Positions 19,922 to 29,887 are shown, numbered from the stretch's first letter. The stretch: 64,000 nt of DNA from Sphingobacterium sp. HMA12 (GCF_002933815.1 NZ_BEYR01000001.1:2225765-2289764), one strand, 5' to 3'. The notes: generated by a model from the letters alone, not told the origin. A program made the numbers and translations.

Positions 19922-20101
19922 AGCTATTGCGCCTTATCACTGAATTTAATAACGCCCCTATCCATACTGAGATCCGTGGATAAAAGCGCTTATCAAGCCA
20001 AAGCATATAAAAAAAAGAATTAAAAATCTTATATTACAATAATAACATAGCCATAACGGAATGTTGACAGACAGATAAGAGATTCGTGAAATTAAAATTT
20101 A

Positions 20102-20932
20102 ATGACTATGACAAAGAAAAGTACAAAAAATACAGTAAATAGCCCGATAACACCAGGTTTAAAAACCAAAGAAGAAATCGTGAACAACTGGCTTCCGCGT
20201 TATACCGGAAGACCTTTGGAGGAGTTTGGGGAATATATTCTATTGACAAATTTTTCAAAATATATCCACCTGTTTTCGGAAATGCATGATAACGCCCCTA
20301 TTTACGGGGAGGATAAACCCATGCAATCCGTTACTGCCGGCGGCATCACGATTATCAACTTTGGGATGGGCAGCCCAATGGCCGCAACGATAATGGATCT
20401 ACTATCCGCTATTGCCCCTAAAGCCGTATTGTTTTTAGGCAAAACCGGCGGTATCAAGAAGAAAATCCCAGTAGGCGAACTGATCCTCCCGATCGCGGCT
20501 ATCCGTGGCGAAGGAACATCGAATGATTACTTTCCACCCGAAGTGCCCTCCCTACCGGCCTTCGCCATGCAGAAAGCGATATCCACGACAATTCGTGACC
20601 ATCAACGCGACTATTGGACAGGAACGGTATACACCACCAATAGAAGAGTCTGGGAGCATGACAAAGCGTTCAAAAAATACCTAAAGTCTATTCGTGCCAT
20701 GTGTGTCGATATGGAAACAGCAACAATATTTAGTGTCGGTTTTGCCAACAAAATTCCGACAGGCGCTTTATTGCTGGTTTCTGACCAGCCAATGGTTCCG
20801 GAGGGAGTAAAAACATCTGTTAGCGATGTCACGGTCACGGCTAAGTATGTCGAGGCACATATCAGTATAGGTATTGATGCCCTGAAGCAGCTTATCAATA
20901 ACGGACTAACTGTAAAACACCTTAAATTTTAA
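20102..20932 (+). CDS. AMP nucleosidase, short Bacteroidota type
   Basis: 276 aa. Hydrolyses AMP to adenine and ribose 5-phosphate; part of the nucleoside phosphorylase-like fold. Family stretches seen: KTKEEIVNNWLPRYTG near the start, GITIINFGMGSP, VLFLGKTGG, RGEGTSNDYFPPEVP, and the active-site region VDMETATIFSVGF with the conserved VSDQPMVPEG. Much shorter than the 480-aa E. coli Amn, as usual in this phylum. The first about 18 residues are polar and may not be conserved. Confidence 0.88.
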   Translation: MTMTKKSTKNTVNSPITPGLKTKEEIVNNWLPRYTGRPLEEFGEYILLTNFSKYIHLFSEMHDNAPIYGEDKPMQSVTAGGITIINFGMGSPMAATIMDLLSAIAPKAVLFLGKTGGIKKKIPVGELILPIAAIRGEGTSNDYFPPEVPSLPAFAMQKAISTTIRDHQRDYWTGTVYTTNRRVWEHDKAFKKYLKSIRAMCVDMETATIFSVGFANKIPTGALLLVSDQPMVPEGVKTSVSDVTVTAKYVEAHISIGIDALKQLINNGLTVKHLKF

Positions 20933-21046
20933 GCGTTTCAATACAAAGAAAAAAGAGCCCCAACTAGATGCTCCCGAAAAGAAACGGCGTTCGGTCTTGA
21001 AAAATACCTTTAAAATCGAAAAGGCTAAAAATTGACGATTAAAATA

Positions 21047-21075
21047 ATGAGCTCGATATCGGGCTCATTTCTTTT
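21047..21075 (+). terminator. Likely terminator of the AMP nucleosidase gene
   Basis: Near-perfect 22-bp hairpin (ATGAGC ... GCTCAT ends, one wobble pair) followed by TTTCTTTT, 115 nt after the stop codon. Confidence 0.6.
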
Positions 21076-21253
21076 ATGAGCCAGTCATCTGAGCTTTGCT
21101 GTCCAAGCCGAATAATCCGTCGCAAGATCATTTTACCGCTCGCATTATATTCGTTAGGCCGCCGACCAATACCCTTTGAAAAACAGCAACTTAAAACTAG
21201 TAAACGCCATACTTTATTATTAATTGAACTGGTATTAACTATAAATTGAAACG

Positions 21254-21320
21254 TTAACAAATGTTAATTTGCACAATAATTAAACTATTTGGCGTTTATG
21301 TTGTAATAGTAATATTACAA
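21254..21320 (+). promoter_or_regulatory. Two palindromes upstream of the RND efflux operon
   Basis: TTAACA-AA-TGTTAA at 21254-21267 and the perfect 8-4-8 inverted repeat TTGTAATA-GTAA-TATTACAA at 21301-21320. They lie about 90 and 35 bp before the GTG start. They look like operator sites, but no regulator gene is adjacent, so the binding protein is unknown. Confidence 0.45.
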
Positions 21321-21353
21321 ATAGCACATATATCATAAATTTAATCAAGCATT

Positions 21354-22517
21354 GTGAAGAAAAAAACATTATCTATTTTCAGCGTCTCCCTATTGATTTG
21401 TTCAGTCTTAGCCACCCAGGTAAGTTGTTCTTCAAGTTCTTCCAAAGAAAATAATACCAATGAAAAGCCTGTCGCCCTACCAGTTTATACGGTGATCAAG
21501 TCAGATGCGACCACAATCAAGGATTATTTGGGCACCATAGAAGGAAAAGTGAATGTTGAAGTGAGACCCCAGGTGGAAGGCTTATTGCAGGAAATCTATG
21601 TTGACGAAGGTTCTTTTGTGCAAAAAGGACAAAAGCTATTCAAAGTAGACCCGTCTACTTATCAAGAAAACCTAAACAATATGGTGGCAACAGAGCAGGT
21701 TGCACGGGCCAAACTTAAAAATGCACAACTCGAAGTCGACCGTTTGAAACCATTGGTTCAAAATGATGTCATTTCAGATGTAAAACTGGCCTCCGCGAAA
21801 TCGGACTATCAAGTTGCCAAGGCTACCTTGGACCAGGCCATTGCTGCTGTACGTTCTGCACAGATCAGCAAAGACTTTACCATTATTACCGCTCCTGTAA
21901 GCGGTTACATCGGACGTATTCCAAAACGTATCGGTAATCTGGTTTCCAAAGGTGACAAAGAGCCCCTTACCTACCTGTCCGATATACAGGAAGTCTATGT
22001 TTACTTCTCCATGAATGAATCCGATTTCCTATACTTTTCAAAGGCACAGGCAAAAAAAGACAGCATTGAAGGTAAAAAATACAACCAAAACCAAAAACTG
22101 GTATTTCCTCAGGTTACACTCGTTCTCGCTGATGGCGAAGAATACCCTATCAAAGGAGTTGTTGACGCTGTCAATGGACAGATCAACAGAACAACGGGTG
22201 CGATTTCTTTACGTGCAACTTTTCAGAACCGGGATAACATCTTACGTTCAGGAAGCAGCGGTACATTAAAAATTGCCGAGGTAAAAAAAGATGTACTCCA
22301 GATTCCGCAGATTGCCATTAATGAATTGCAGGATAAAACGTTTGTTTACATATTGGATAAAAATAATAAAGCGCAACGCCGCAATATCCAGCTTTCCGGT
22401 AAAAGTAAGGGCAATTACATTGTGGATTCCGGCCTCAAGGAAAACGATCGTGTCATTACCAGCGGATTTGACAAGCTGACAGACGGTTCGGCCGTAGCCC
22501 CTATTCCACAGAAATAA
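21354..22517 (+). CDS. RND efflux periplasmic adaptor lipoprotein (AcrA/MexA type)
   Basis: 387 aa, GTG start. A signal peptide ends at Cys26 in a loose lipobox (QVSC) followed by a Ser/Asn-rich linker, so it is probably lipid-anchored. Then the standard adaptor plan: lipoyl half (VRPQVEGLLQEIYVDEGSFV), a short alpha-hairpin (about 105-170), second lipoyl half (APVSGYIGRIPKRIGNLV), beta-barrel and membrane-proximal domains. It joins the pump encoded next (72-nt gap) to the outer membrane factor. Substrates unknown. Confidence 0.94.
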   Translation: MKKKTLSIFSVSLLICSVLATQVSCSSSSSKENNTNEKPVALPVYTVIKSDATTIKDYLGTIEGKVNVEVRPQVEGLLQEIYVDEGSFVQKGQKLFKVDPSTYQENLNNMVATEQVARAKLKNAQLEVDRLKPLVQNDVISDVKLASAKSDYQVAKATLDQAIAAVRSAQISKDFTIITAPVSGYIGRIPKRIGNLVSKGDKEPLTYLSDIQEVYVYFSMNESDFLYFSKAQAKKDSIEGKKYNQNQKLVFPQVTLVLADGEEYPIKGVVDAVNGQINRTTGAISLRATFQNRDNILRSGSSGTLKIAEVKKDVLQIPQIAINELQDKTFVYILDKNNKAQRRNIQLSGKSKGNYIVDSGLKENDRVITSGFDKLTDGSAVAPIPQK

Positions 22518-22589
22518 TTAGCGTACATTTTTACGTATTTACGGCGTTCCTTTTCAGGTCTGCCTGAGGTATGTCTAAAATTCTTATAT

Positions 22590-25500
22590 ATGTTAAAAAC
22601 CTTTATAAATAGACCTGTCTTAGCGACGGTCATTTCTATTATTTTAGTCATATTGGGCTTGGTGGGATTAAAATTGCTTCCTGTCTCCCGATTTCCCGAA
22701 ATCGCACCACCGAGTGTGCTAGTATCACTGAGTTATCCCGGTGCCAATGCCGAGACTGTGGCAAAAAGTGTACTGCTCCCCATCGAAGAGGCTATTAATG
22801 GCGTCGAAGATATGACCTATATTAAGTCATCCGCCTCCAATTCCGGTTCGGGAAGCGTTTCTGTCTATTTTAAGACCGGAACCAATCCGGATATTGCCTC
22901 CGTCAATGTGCAGACCCGTATCTCCAAAGCCATCAGTTCCATTCCAGCTGAAGTAAACGAGGCTGGGATTACCGTTATGCCTCGTCAGACGGGTGTCATC
23001 ATGACCATCAACCTCTATTCAGATCATCAGGATAAAGCCTATGATGAGACCTTTCTGCAGGCCTACGCGCAGATCAATCTTATGCGGCCCCTATTACGTG
23101 TAGACGGTGTCGCACAGGTATCCCGGCTCGGTGCAAGGGATTATGCCATGCGGCTCTGGCTGAACCCCGAAAAACTGGCCCTTTATAATCTGGTTCCCCA
23201 GGACATTATGAATGCTATCAAAGATCAAAACTTTGAGATTGCTCCCGGTAAATTTGGGGAGACTTCCGACGAGGCATTTGAAACCGTCATTCGGCATAAA
23301 GGACGTTTTACGACACCCGAAGAGTTTCAAAGCATCGTCATCAAGACAAACAACGACGGGTCGGTCCTCTACCTCAAGGACGTAGCGCGGGTAGAATTTG
23401 GCGCCACCAATCTCAGTAGCGACAATAAAGTCAATGGTCACCCTGGATTAACCCTTAATCTGACGCAAACCAGTGGTTCCAATGCCCACGATATCGACAT
23501 AGCCGTTCGAAAAGTGCTCGAAGAACAAGCCAAGACATTCCCAAAAGGATTACATTATGAGGTGACCTATTCCGTCCGTGACCAGATCGATGAATCCATC
23601 AATCAGGTTGAACATACCCTCTTCGAAGCATTTATTCTGGTCTTTATCATTGTTTTTATATTCTTACAAGATTTTAGATCCACCTTAATTCCGGCAATTG
23701 CCATACCAGTTTCTTTGATTGGTACCTTCTTTTTCCTGCAGCTCTTTGGTTTCTCGCTCAATGTATTGACGATGTTCGCCTTGGTGCTGGCTATCGGTAT
23801 TGTTGTGGATGATGCAATCGTAGTTGTTGAGGCTATCCATGAGAAGATGCACAGTACAGGATTAAAACCCAAAGCTGCAACATTGTCGACCATGACAGAA
23901 ATTACAGGTGCAATCCTATCGATTACCATGGTCATGGCGGCGGTGTTTTTACCGGTCGGTTTTATGGAAGGGCCTGCGGGTATCTTTTACCGGCAATTTG
24001 CGTACACCTTGGCGACAGCGATCTTGATTTCGGCCCTGAATGCCTTGACATTGAGTCCGGCCCTCTGTGCGCTACTACTTAAGGCACCAAAGCATCAAAA
24101 AGAAGAAGAGCATAAGTCAAGAATCAACCAATTCAAAGATCGTTTCTTTAAAGCATTCAACACCTCTTTTGATCGTCTGACAGACCGATACGTAGCCATT
24201 GTACAGTTATTGATCAATCATAAAAAAATAGCTTGGATAGGCCTGGTATTAGTTACTGCAATCGGTGTCATTTTAATGATCAAAACACCAAAAAGTTTTA
24301 TCCCAACGGAGGATGACGGTTTTATTACCTATAACATCGCACTGCCTCCCGGGGCTTCGTTAAGCCGCACGACAGAAGTGCTCCATCGTGCTGACAGCAT
24401 ATTGAAAAAGAGAAAAGATATCGAAGGCATGACGACAGTATCTGGCTTCAATGCCCTGGATGGTAGTTCAAGCCCTGCCTTTGCCGCAGGTTACATTACC
24501 CTTAAACCGCACGCCAAACGCAAGCACATCAAAAATATCAATGCCTTTATGGATACCGTACGAAACGACTTGGCACAGATAAACGAGGCTACATTTACGG
24601 TATTCCCAAGACCTACAGTACAAGGATTTGGGGATTTTGCGGGAATTGAAATGGTTCTTCAAGACCGTATGGGCGGCGACGTAAGAGATTTTAACACCAT
24701 TGCCGATACCTTTATCAGCCAATTGAATACCCGTCCTGAAATCCGTAGTGCCTACACCAGTTTCAAATCTAATTTCCCACAATACGAGGTAAACATCGAT
24801 GCTGTAAAAGCGAAATCGCTCGGTGTTGAGATCAAAGATCTGATGTCTACGATACGTTCATACTTTGCTCGTGTACAGGCCAGTGACTTTAATCGTTTTG
24901 GCCGGCAATACCGTGTCTATGTGCAGTCTGATTTCGATTTCCGGAAAGATCCGGAGTCTTTCAATTCAATCTTCGTACGGAACAACAAAGGCGAGATGGT
25001 ACCCATCAATACCATTTTGACATTAGAAAAAACTGTCGGTCCTGAAACCATTACCCGTTACAACCTATACAATGCCATCGCCGTCAATATAACACCGGCC
25101 GAAGGCTACAGTACCGACGATGCCATGCAGGCCATCCAAAAACTGGCGGACGAAAAGTTACCCGGAAACTATGGCTTTGAATGGACGGGAATGAGTTATG
25201 AAGAGAGCCAATCTGGATCACAGACCATTCTGATCTTTGTTTTGAGTATCTTATTTGTTTACTTTTTGCTTTCGGCACAGTATGAAAGCTATATCCTGCC
25301 CTGGGCGGTTTTGCTGTCCATACCTGTAGGTCTGATCGGTGTTTTTTCGGTGATCAATCTTGTCGGCTTACAGAATAACATCTATGTACAAGTTGGATTG
25401 ATCATGCTGATCGGTCTACTGGCTAAAAATGCAATCCTCATTGTTGAATTTGCCGTTCAGGAACGCAAAAATGGAAAAAGTATCGTGGAAGCAGCGATCA

Positions 25501-25745
25501 GTGGGTCAAAACTGCGGTTGAGGCCGATCCTGATGACCAGTCTCGCATTTGTGGCAGGTCTAGTACCCTTGATGTGGACGGTCGGCCCTTCGGCCATCGG
25601 TAACCACTCCATTAGCTTCAGCGCTGCGGGGGGTATGTTATTGGGTGTTGCCTTTGGCATCTTTATTATTCCGGTACTCTTTGTTGTTTTCAAAGGATTA
25701 GATGAAAAATTACAGAATAAACTCGCTAAAGAAGAAGAAGAATGA
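22590..25745 (+). CDS. RND multidrug efflux pump (HAE1, AcrB/MexB type)
   Basis: 1051 aa with 12 TM helices in the usual 1+5+1+5 arrangement and two large periplasmic loops (about 30-335 and 565-870). The proton-relay pair in TM4 is intact (VVDDAIVVVEAI, Asp about 406 and 407), and the LPGA-like and GANAETV stretches of the porter domain are present. Exports hydrophobic drugs, dyes, bile salts or endogenous lipids together with the adjacent adaptor and channel. Its stop overlaps the outer membrane factor start in ATGA. Confidence 0.96.
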   Translation: MLKTFINRPVLATVISIILVILGLVGLKLLPVSRFPEIAPPSVLVSLSYPGANAETVAKSVLLPIEEAINGVEDMTYIKSSASNSGSGSVSVYFKTGTNPDIASVNVQTRISKAISSIPAEVNEAGITVMPRQTGVIMTINLYSDHQDKAYDETFLQAYAQINLMRPLLRVDGVAQVSRLGARDYAMRLWLNPEKLALYNLVPQDIMNAIKDQNFEIAPGKFGETSDEAFETVIRHKGRFTTPEEFQSIVIKTNNDGSVLYLKDVARVEFGATNLSSDNKVNGHPGLTLNLTQTSGSNAHDIDIAVRKVLEEQAKTFPKGLHYEVTYSVRDQIDESINQVEHTLFEAFILVFIIVFIFLQDFRSTLIPAIAIPVSLIGTFFFLQLFGFSLNVLTMFALVLAIGIVVDDAIVVVEAIHEKMHSTGLKPKAATLSTMTEITGAILSITMVMAAVFLPVGFMEGPAGIFYRQFAYTLATAILISALNALTLSPALCALLLKAPKHQKEEEHKSRINQFKDRFFKAFNTSFDRLTDRYVAIVQLLINHKKIAWIGLVLVTAIGVILMIKTPKSFIPTEDDGFITYNIALPPGASLSRTTEVLHRADSILKKRKDIEGMTTVSGFNALDGSSSPAFAAGYITLKPHAKRKHIKNINAFMDTVRNDLAQINEATFTVFPRPTVQGFGDFAGIEMVLQDRMGGDVRDFNTIADTFISQLNTRPEIRSAYTSFKSNFPQYEVNIDAVKAKSLGVEIKDLMSTIRSYFARVQASDFNRFGRQYRVYVQSDFDFRKDPESFNSIFVRNNKGEMVPINTILTLEKTVGPETITRYNLYNAIAVNITPAEGYSTDDAMQAIQKLADEKLPGNYGFEWTGMSYEESQSGSQTILIFVLSILFVYFLLSAQYESYILPWAVLLSIPVGLIGVFSVINLVGLQNNIYVQVGLIMLIGLLAKNAILIVEFAVQERKNGKSIVEAAISGSKLRLRPILMTSLAFVAGLVPLMWTVGPSAIGNHSISFSAAGGMLLGVAFGIFIIPVLFVVFKGLDEKLQNKLAKEEEE

Positions 25746-27208
25746 AGATCATAAAAAAATACATTTCAGCGCTATGTCTAGCTACAGGGCTACTGGTTTC
25801 AATGAATGCGTGTAAAATCGGTAAAGATTATGTTCAACCCAAATTGCAACTTCCCAGTACCTTCCGTGGCGATACATTGGATTTTTTTGGAGACACCTCA
25901 AGTATGGGGCTGATCCATTGGAAAACCTTCTTCCATGACCCCACGCTCAAGATGCTGATCGATTCTGCTCTGGCCAACAATTTTGAGATGAAAACAGCAC
26001 TGCTCAACCTCCAGATCTCCAACAGGGTTCTGGCACAGAATAAATCCAATTATTTACCAAGTGTAAGTGCCACCATAGCGAATGGAAGCCGCACCTGGCG
26101 ATCGAAAGATTTTGGAAGCGGCCCCCTGACAAAATATTATGACCGCAAAGGTGAAAAAGCTCCCGAAAATATGTTTGTCTACCAATCGCAATTTGGTTCT
26201 GACATCAGTTTCAGCTGGGAAATAGATATCTGGAAAAAGATCAGCAGCAAACAAGAGCAGCTTTTGGCCGAATATCTGGATACACAAGAAGCCAAAAATG
26301 CAATTCAGACCAATATCATTACCTCGGTCGCCAAAGGTTATTTCAACCTACTGATGTTGGATGCCAAAATCGAAGTCGCCAAGCGTAATGTTCAGCTCAA
26401 TGACAGCACATTGCGCATGATCAAGCTTCAATACACCGCTGGTGAGATCACTGCACTGGCCATTCAGCAAACAGAGTCTCAGCGCCTGCTAGCCGCCTCA
26501 TTGGTACCAGAATTGGAAAAACAGATTGTTATTCAGGAGAATGCTCTTCAGACATTAACGGGAAAACTACCCGATAGCATTAAACGCGGAACTTCATACG
26601 AGCATCTTTTTGCGGAAAGCAAAGATATATCCTTAGGTTCGCCTGTCGAAATCATACGAAATCGGCCAGATATCCGATCCTCCGAGTTTCAGCTAATGGC
26701 CGCCAATGCGAACGCCAATATCCAGCAGGCCATGCGCTATCCTTCGCTCAATATAGGCGGCGTACTCGGTGTAAATGCGATGCTTCCCCGCAACTGGTTC
26801 AATATCCCCGGCGCCCTATTGGGTGGAATAACCGGCAATCTGACCACACCTATATTTAAGAACAAAACATTAAAAACACAATATGAGGTTGCGAAACTGG
26901 AACGTGATAAGGCCGAAATCCAGCTTCAACAAAAAGTGGTTGAAGCCATTGCCGAAGTCTCCAACGCTGTAGTAACAGTAGATAAACAGCGGGAACAGCT
27001 TGAATTGGCAAGAAAAAGAGTGGACAATGCACATCTTGCGGTAAAAAATGCAAACCTGCTCTTCAAAAGCGGATATGCAACATACCTGGAAGTCATCACT
27101 GCCCAAAGTAATGCCCTGGATAGTGACTTAGATCTCGTCGAATTACGCCAGCAACATCTGGATGGATTCGTGGATCTCTACCGATCTTTAGGTGGAGGTT
27201 GGAGATAA
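25742..27208 (+). CDS. RND outer membrane factor lipoprotein (NodT/OprM type)
   Basis: 488 aa. A lipoprotein signal peptide ends at Cys24 (SMNACKIGKDY), as in OprM-like factors, followed by YVQPKLQLP. Two OEP repeats with long helices follow (about 80-270 and 300-485); NRPDIRSSEFQLMAANANAN marks the second repeat and is a family hallmark. It forms the outer membrane exit duct of the RND pump and completes the three-gene operon. Confidence 0.94.
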   Translation: MKIIKKYISALCLATGLLVSMNACKIGKDYVQPKLQLPSTFRGDTLDFFGDTSSMGLIHWKTFFHDPTLKMLIDSALANNFEMKTALLNLQISNRVLAQNKSNYLPSVSATIANGSRTWRSKDFGSGPLTKYYDRKGEKAPENMFVYQSQFGSDISFSWEIDIWKKISSKQEQLLAEYLDTQEAKNAIQTNIITSVAKGYFNLLMLDAKIEVAKRNVQLNDSTLRMIKLQYTAGEITALAIQQTESQRLLAASLVPELEKQIVIQENALQTLTGKLPDSIKRGTSYEHLFAESKDISLGSPVEIIRNRPDIRSSEFQLMAANANANIQQAMRYPSLNIGGVLGVNAMLPRNWFNIPGALLGGITGNLTTPIFKNKTLKTQYEVAKLERDKAEIQLQQKVVEAIAEVSNAVVTVDKQREQLELARKRVDNAHLAVKNANLLFKSGYATYLEVITAQSNALDSDLDLVELRQQHLDGFVDLYRSLGGGWR

Positions 27209-27221
27209 TGATTTAAAACTT

Positions 27222-27229
27222 TATTTTTG
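27222..27229 (+). promoter_or_regulatory. -7 element TATTTTTG of the DUF6965-like gene
   Basis: TAnnTTTG match ending 4 nt before the ATG at 27234; the message is probably leaderless. It is 13 nt after the outer membrane factor stop, so this small gene is likely transcribed on its own. Confidence 0.55.
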
Positions 27230-27233
27230 TCTT

Positions 27234-27446
27234 ATGACACCAGAGGAATTACAAGAATATTTTCAGTCACGGGACTTACCCCAATCACTGGAAATACAAC
27301 AAGATATGCAAGTGTTTGACGTGGAAAGATTTATCAGCACAAGTTTTATCCACGTTGGATTATGGAAAAAAGATCTGAGCAAATGCCCTTCCTGGGTCAG
27401 GCTCTTAAAGTTTAAAGAAGCACTTGAAAATAGCGAAAAAGCCTAA
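27234..27446 (+). CDS. Small DUF6965-like protein
   Basis: 70 aa, starting MTPEELQEYFQSRDLPQSLE. The length, the MTPEEL start, the LP-x-S-x-E element and the VERFIS motif resemble the DUF6965 family of small Bacteroidota proteins, from memory. Function unknown; soluble, helical, without a signal. Its stop codon sits inside the stem of the following terminator. Confidence 0.65.
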   Translation: MTPEELQEYFQSRDLPQSLEIQQDMQVFDVERFISTSFIHVGLWKKDLSKCPSWVRLLKFKEALENSEKA

Positions 27447-27463
27447 CGATCGTTAGGCTTTTT
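27436..27463. terminator. Bidirectional terminator between convergent genes
   Basis: Perfect 28-bp palindrome built on AAAAAGCCTAACG and its complement, flanked by T-runs on both strands. It serves the small DUF protein (+), whose TAA it contains, and the receiver-domain gene (-), which ends 7 nt away. Confidence 0.9.
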
Positions 27464-27469
27464 ATTTTT

Positions 27470-27838
27470 TTAGCTAAGCTGCTTTAACAAGACAGACATC
27501 TCCTCCTTCGAAAAGATCTGCTCCGCTCCTCCCGCCAGCATTTCAAGGCGCTCACGCTCATCACTACTCGAGGTCAGACCAAAAATACGAATGGCAGGGA
27601 ACTTATCCCGGACTATCTTTGCGGTTTCGATGCCGTTTAGGATCGGCATGTGCAGATCCAATATACATACCTCAGGGAGCGCATTTTCATGTTCAATCAA
27701 ATAGTCGATCAGATCTCTACCATTAGCGGCACAATAAACTAATTCCAATGAATGGGATTGGGCCATAGCCTTCATCATGACATGATGGATCATCGCATCA
27801 TCTGCGTAGACAATCTTACATTTGCTTTTGGTATCCAT
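27470..27838 (-). CDS. Single-domain response regulator (receiver only)
   Basis: 122 aa, one CheY-like receiver: acidic pair Asp13/Asp14 (YADDAM), phospho-acceptor Asp61 (ILDLHMP), Thr/Ser at 89-90 (GLTSSS) and Lys111 (FSKEE). There is no output domain and no histidine kinase nearby, so the partner and output are unknown. The region upstream (27839-28097, 259 bp) is AT-rich and holds no other gene or obvious site. Confidence 0.88.
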   Translation of the reverse strand: MDTKSKCKIVYADDAMIHHVMMKAMAQSHSLELVYCAANGRDLIDYLIEHENALPEVCILDLHMPILNGIETAKIVRDKFPAIRIFGLTSSSDERERLEMLAGGAEQIFSKEEMSVLLKQLS

Positions 27839-28097
27839 TCGAAAAAGATATCATTCAACTAATTAATACAATAAAATTCTATAAATATGTAATAAAAACA
27901 AAAAATTTAGAAAGAAGTTAGCGAAGATTATGTTAATATGCAAATCTTATTAAAAAAAATGCACAACAAATCTTCCATTAAATTCAATTTAGTTCGAATA
28001 ATAAGAACATCATTAGGTAGCAAAATCTCGTTTAGACAATAAATGGGTCTAACAGATTTGGATTAGTCGAAAGATTTAATTTAACGCAATGGTATCA

Positions 28098-28301
28098 TTA
28101 AAAGTCATCCTCTATAATTTCAGCCACTCGTCCCACCTGGCCATCCGTCAGTCTTACTTTTATCCCTCTTGAATGATAAGAGGAGGATGTCAGTAAATCC
28201 TTTACAATGCCTTCTGTAAGATTCCCACTGCGTTGGTCTTTTTTCAAAATAATATTGACCAACATTCCTGGCTTTACGTCCGCTCTATTTCTTCCGTCCA
28301 T
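28098..28301 (-). CDS. ywbE: YwbE family protein
   Basis: 67 aa from the ATG at 28301 (another start lies two codons upstream). The whole sequence matches the YwbE (DUF2196) pattern: RADVKPGM, VNIILKKDQRSGNLTEGIVKD, GIKVRLTDGQVGRVAEI. It folds as a small beta-barrel (KOW-like); function unknown. Separated from rseP upstream by a terminator. Confidence 0.88.
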   Translation of the reverse strand: MDGRNRADVKPGMLVNIILKKDQRSGNLTEGIVKDLLTSSSYHSRGIKVRLTDGQVGRVAEIIEDDF

Positions 28302-28316
28302 GGTCAAATGTAAGAA

Positions 28317-28347
28317 ATAAAAAAGGAGTTTTCCAAAAGAAAACTCC
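28317..28347 (-). terminator. Terminator of the dxr-rseP operon
   Basis: Perfect 9-bp stem GGAGTTTTC / GAAAACTCC (28325-28333 and 28339-28347), loop of 5, followed on the minus strand by a T-rich run. It lies 200 nt after the rseP stop; the stretch in between (28348-28546) shows no gene. Confidence 0.75.
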
Positions 28348-28546
28348 CCTATTTTTGTTGAATGATTTATTTTTTTTTCATCCCCTATATATGCTAGGGT
28401 CCTTGTCGCGACGACGTTGGCCTATATTTTTTGTTTTCAGCAATATACGCCAGGGATAAGTGTCTCTCCGCTTATGACAACAACAAGATCGTCTGGAACA
28501 TCCTTCTTACTGATAGCGTTTCCATTACGGCTATGCGTCATTTAAA

Positions 28547-29872
28547 CTATTTGAACAACTTAAAAATATCATTTCCGAATATAAACACCATCAGGCCCAA
28601 AAGGATAAAGAATCCGACCATTTGTGCTTTTTCGAGAAATTTTTCACTCAGCGGTTTGCCTTGAATCATCTCGATCAGTAAGAATACAACGTGACCACCA
28701 TCCAGTGCCGGAATAGGCAATAAATTCATAAAGGCAAGCGCCATTGAAAGCATACCAACCAAAGACCAGAACCGAATCCAATCTACTTCGGTGCCGAACA
28801 ATGTAGCAATACCGATAGGTCCGGATAGCGCTTTATCAGCACGCACCTCCCCTTTGAAGATTTTACCGAATCCTTTCGCATTATCTGTGATTACCGTAAA
28901 TGCTTTTTTAGCACCGATTGGGAAGGCCTCCATAAGTGTATAATTCGTCGTAAACGACTTAATCGAATTGTCATGGTTGACACTGATACCTAACATCGCG
29001 TCTGCAGGTACATTTCCTTGGAGAGAAACCTCTGCTCCCGCACGGATTACTTTAATGACAACGGGTTTATTGATATTTGCTTTAACTAACGTTCTGAATT
29101 GATCAAAGAAAGGCACCTGAGTATCATTTAAGGCAACAATACTATCCCCTTTGACGAAGCCCATCTTGCTTGCCACCGACCCCGGAGCCACCTGTGCGAC
29201 ACTTGTTGTTTTAAAACGGGGTTCAATAAACTTTTCTCCCTTTTTATCGGACAAGGTATTCAATAAATCTGCCGGAACCTTGATTTCTGTTGTCGCACCA
29301 TCACGCTCTACTGTAAGGGCTACACCGCCCATCAATACTTTCGAACTGATTAATTCGGAGTAGTTTTCAACGCGGTGACCATCTATTGCGACAACTTTAT
29401 CACCTGCCTTCAGACCGATAGATTCACCAATAGAGCCCGGTACGATACCGTTCACCAGTTGATCCATCTTGACATCTGTATTGCCCATTTTGAAGGTCAA
29501 CATCCAAAAGACAAGAATACCGACGACAATATTGACAATAATACCGCCCAACATTACAATCAGACGTTGCCATGCCGGTTTCGAACGGAACTCCCAAGGT
29601 TGCGGCTCGCCCTTCAATTGTTCGGTATCCATTGACTCATCGATCATACCGGCAATCTTCACATAGCCCCCTAGAGGCAACCAACCGATACCATACTCAC
29701 AACCTTTATAGTTGAATTTAAACAATTTCACTCCCCATGCATCAAAGAACAAATAGAATTTCTCCACTTTAATACCAAATGCACGTGCTGCTAAAAAATG
29801 CCCTAACTCATGTAGAACAATTAAAATTGACAAGCCTAAAATCACTTGTCCGACCATAATTAAAACACCCAT
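28547..29872 (-). CDS. rseP: RIP zinc metalloprotease RseP (site-2 protease)
   Basis: 441 aa. HExxH zinc motif at His21-His25 (LHELGHFLAA) in the first TM helix, two PDZ domains (about 130-320), and the second metal motif NLLPIPALDGGH before the last TM helices. It cleaves membrane-embedded anti-sigma factors and signal peptide remnants. It follows dxr by 15 nt, the widespread dxr-rseP pairing. Confidence 0.96.
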   Translation of the reverse strand: MGVLIMVGQVILGLSILIVLHELGHFLAARAFGIKVEKFYLFFDAWGVKLFKFNYKGCEYGIGWLPLGGYVKIAGMIDESMDTEQLKGEPQPWEFRSKPAWQRLIVMLGGIIVNIVVGILVFWMLTFKMGNTDVKMDQLVNGIVPGSIGESIGLKAGDKVVAIDGHRVENYSELISSKVLMGGVALTVERDGATTEIKVPADLLNTLSDKKGEKFIEPRFKTTSVAQVAPGSVASKMGFVKGDSIVALNDTQVPFFDQFRTLVKANINKPVVIKVIRAGAEVSLQGNVPADAMLGISVNHDNSIKSFTTNYTLMEAFPIGAKKAFTVITDNAKGFGKIFKGEVRADKALSGPIGIATLFGTEVDWIRFWSLVGMLSMALAFMNLLPIPALDGGHVVFLLIEMIQGKPLSEKFLEKAQMVGFFILLGLMVFIFGNDIFKLFK

Positions 29873-29887
29873 GTATGCTTTCTATAT

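Larger units (their letters stand above)
20933..21353 (+). other. Intergenic region between AMP nucleosidase and the RND operon
   Basis: 421 bp without a convincing gene. It holds a terminator-like hairpin (21047-21068, followed by TTTCTTTT) and two palindromes close to the RND operon, listed separately. In the +1 frame the AMP nucleosidase end is followed by about 30 open, Lys-rich codons up to a TGA near 21034, which may be remnant coding sequence. Confidence 0.4.

Noticed and set aside
20933..21034. Lys/Arg-rich open frame after the AMP nucleosidase stop, suggesting a frameshifted C-terminal extension
   Set aside because: The enzyme already ends like its relatives (VKHLKF), so no frameshift is needed; probably chance or decayed sequence.
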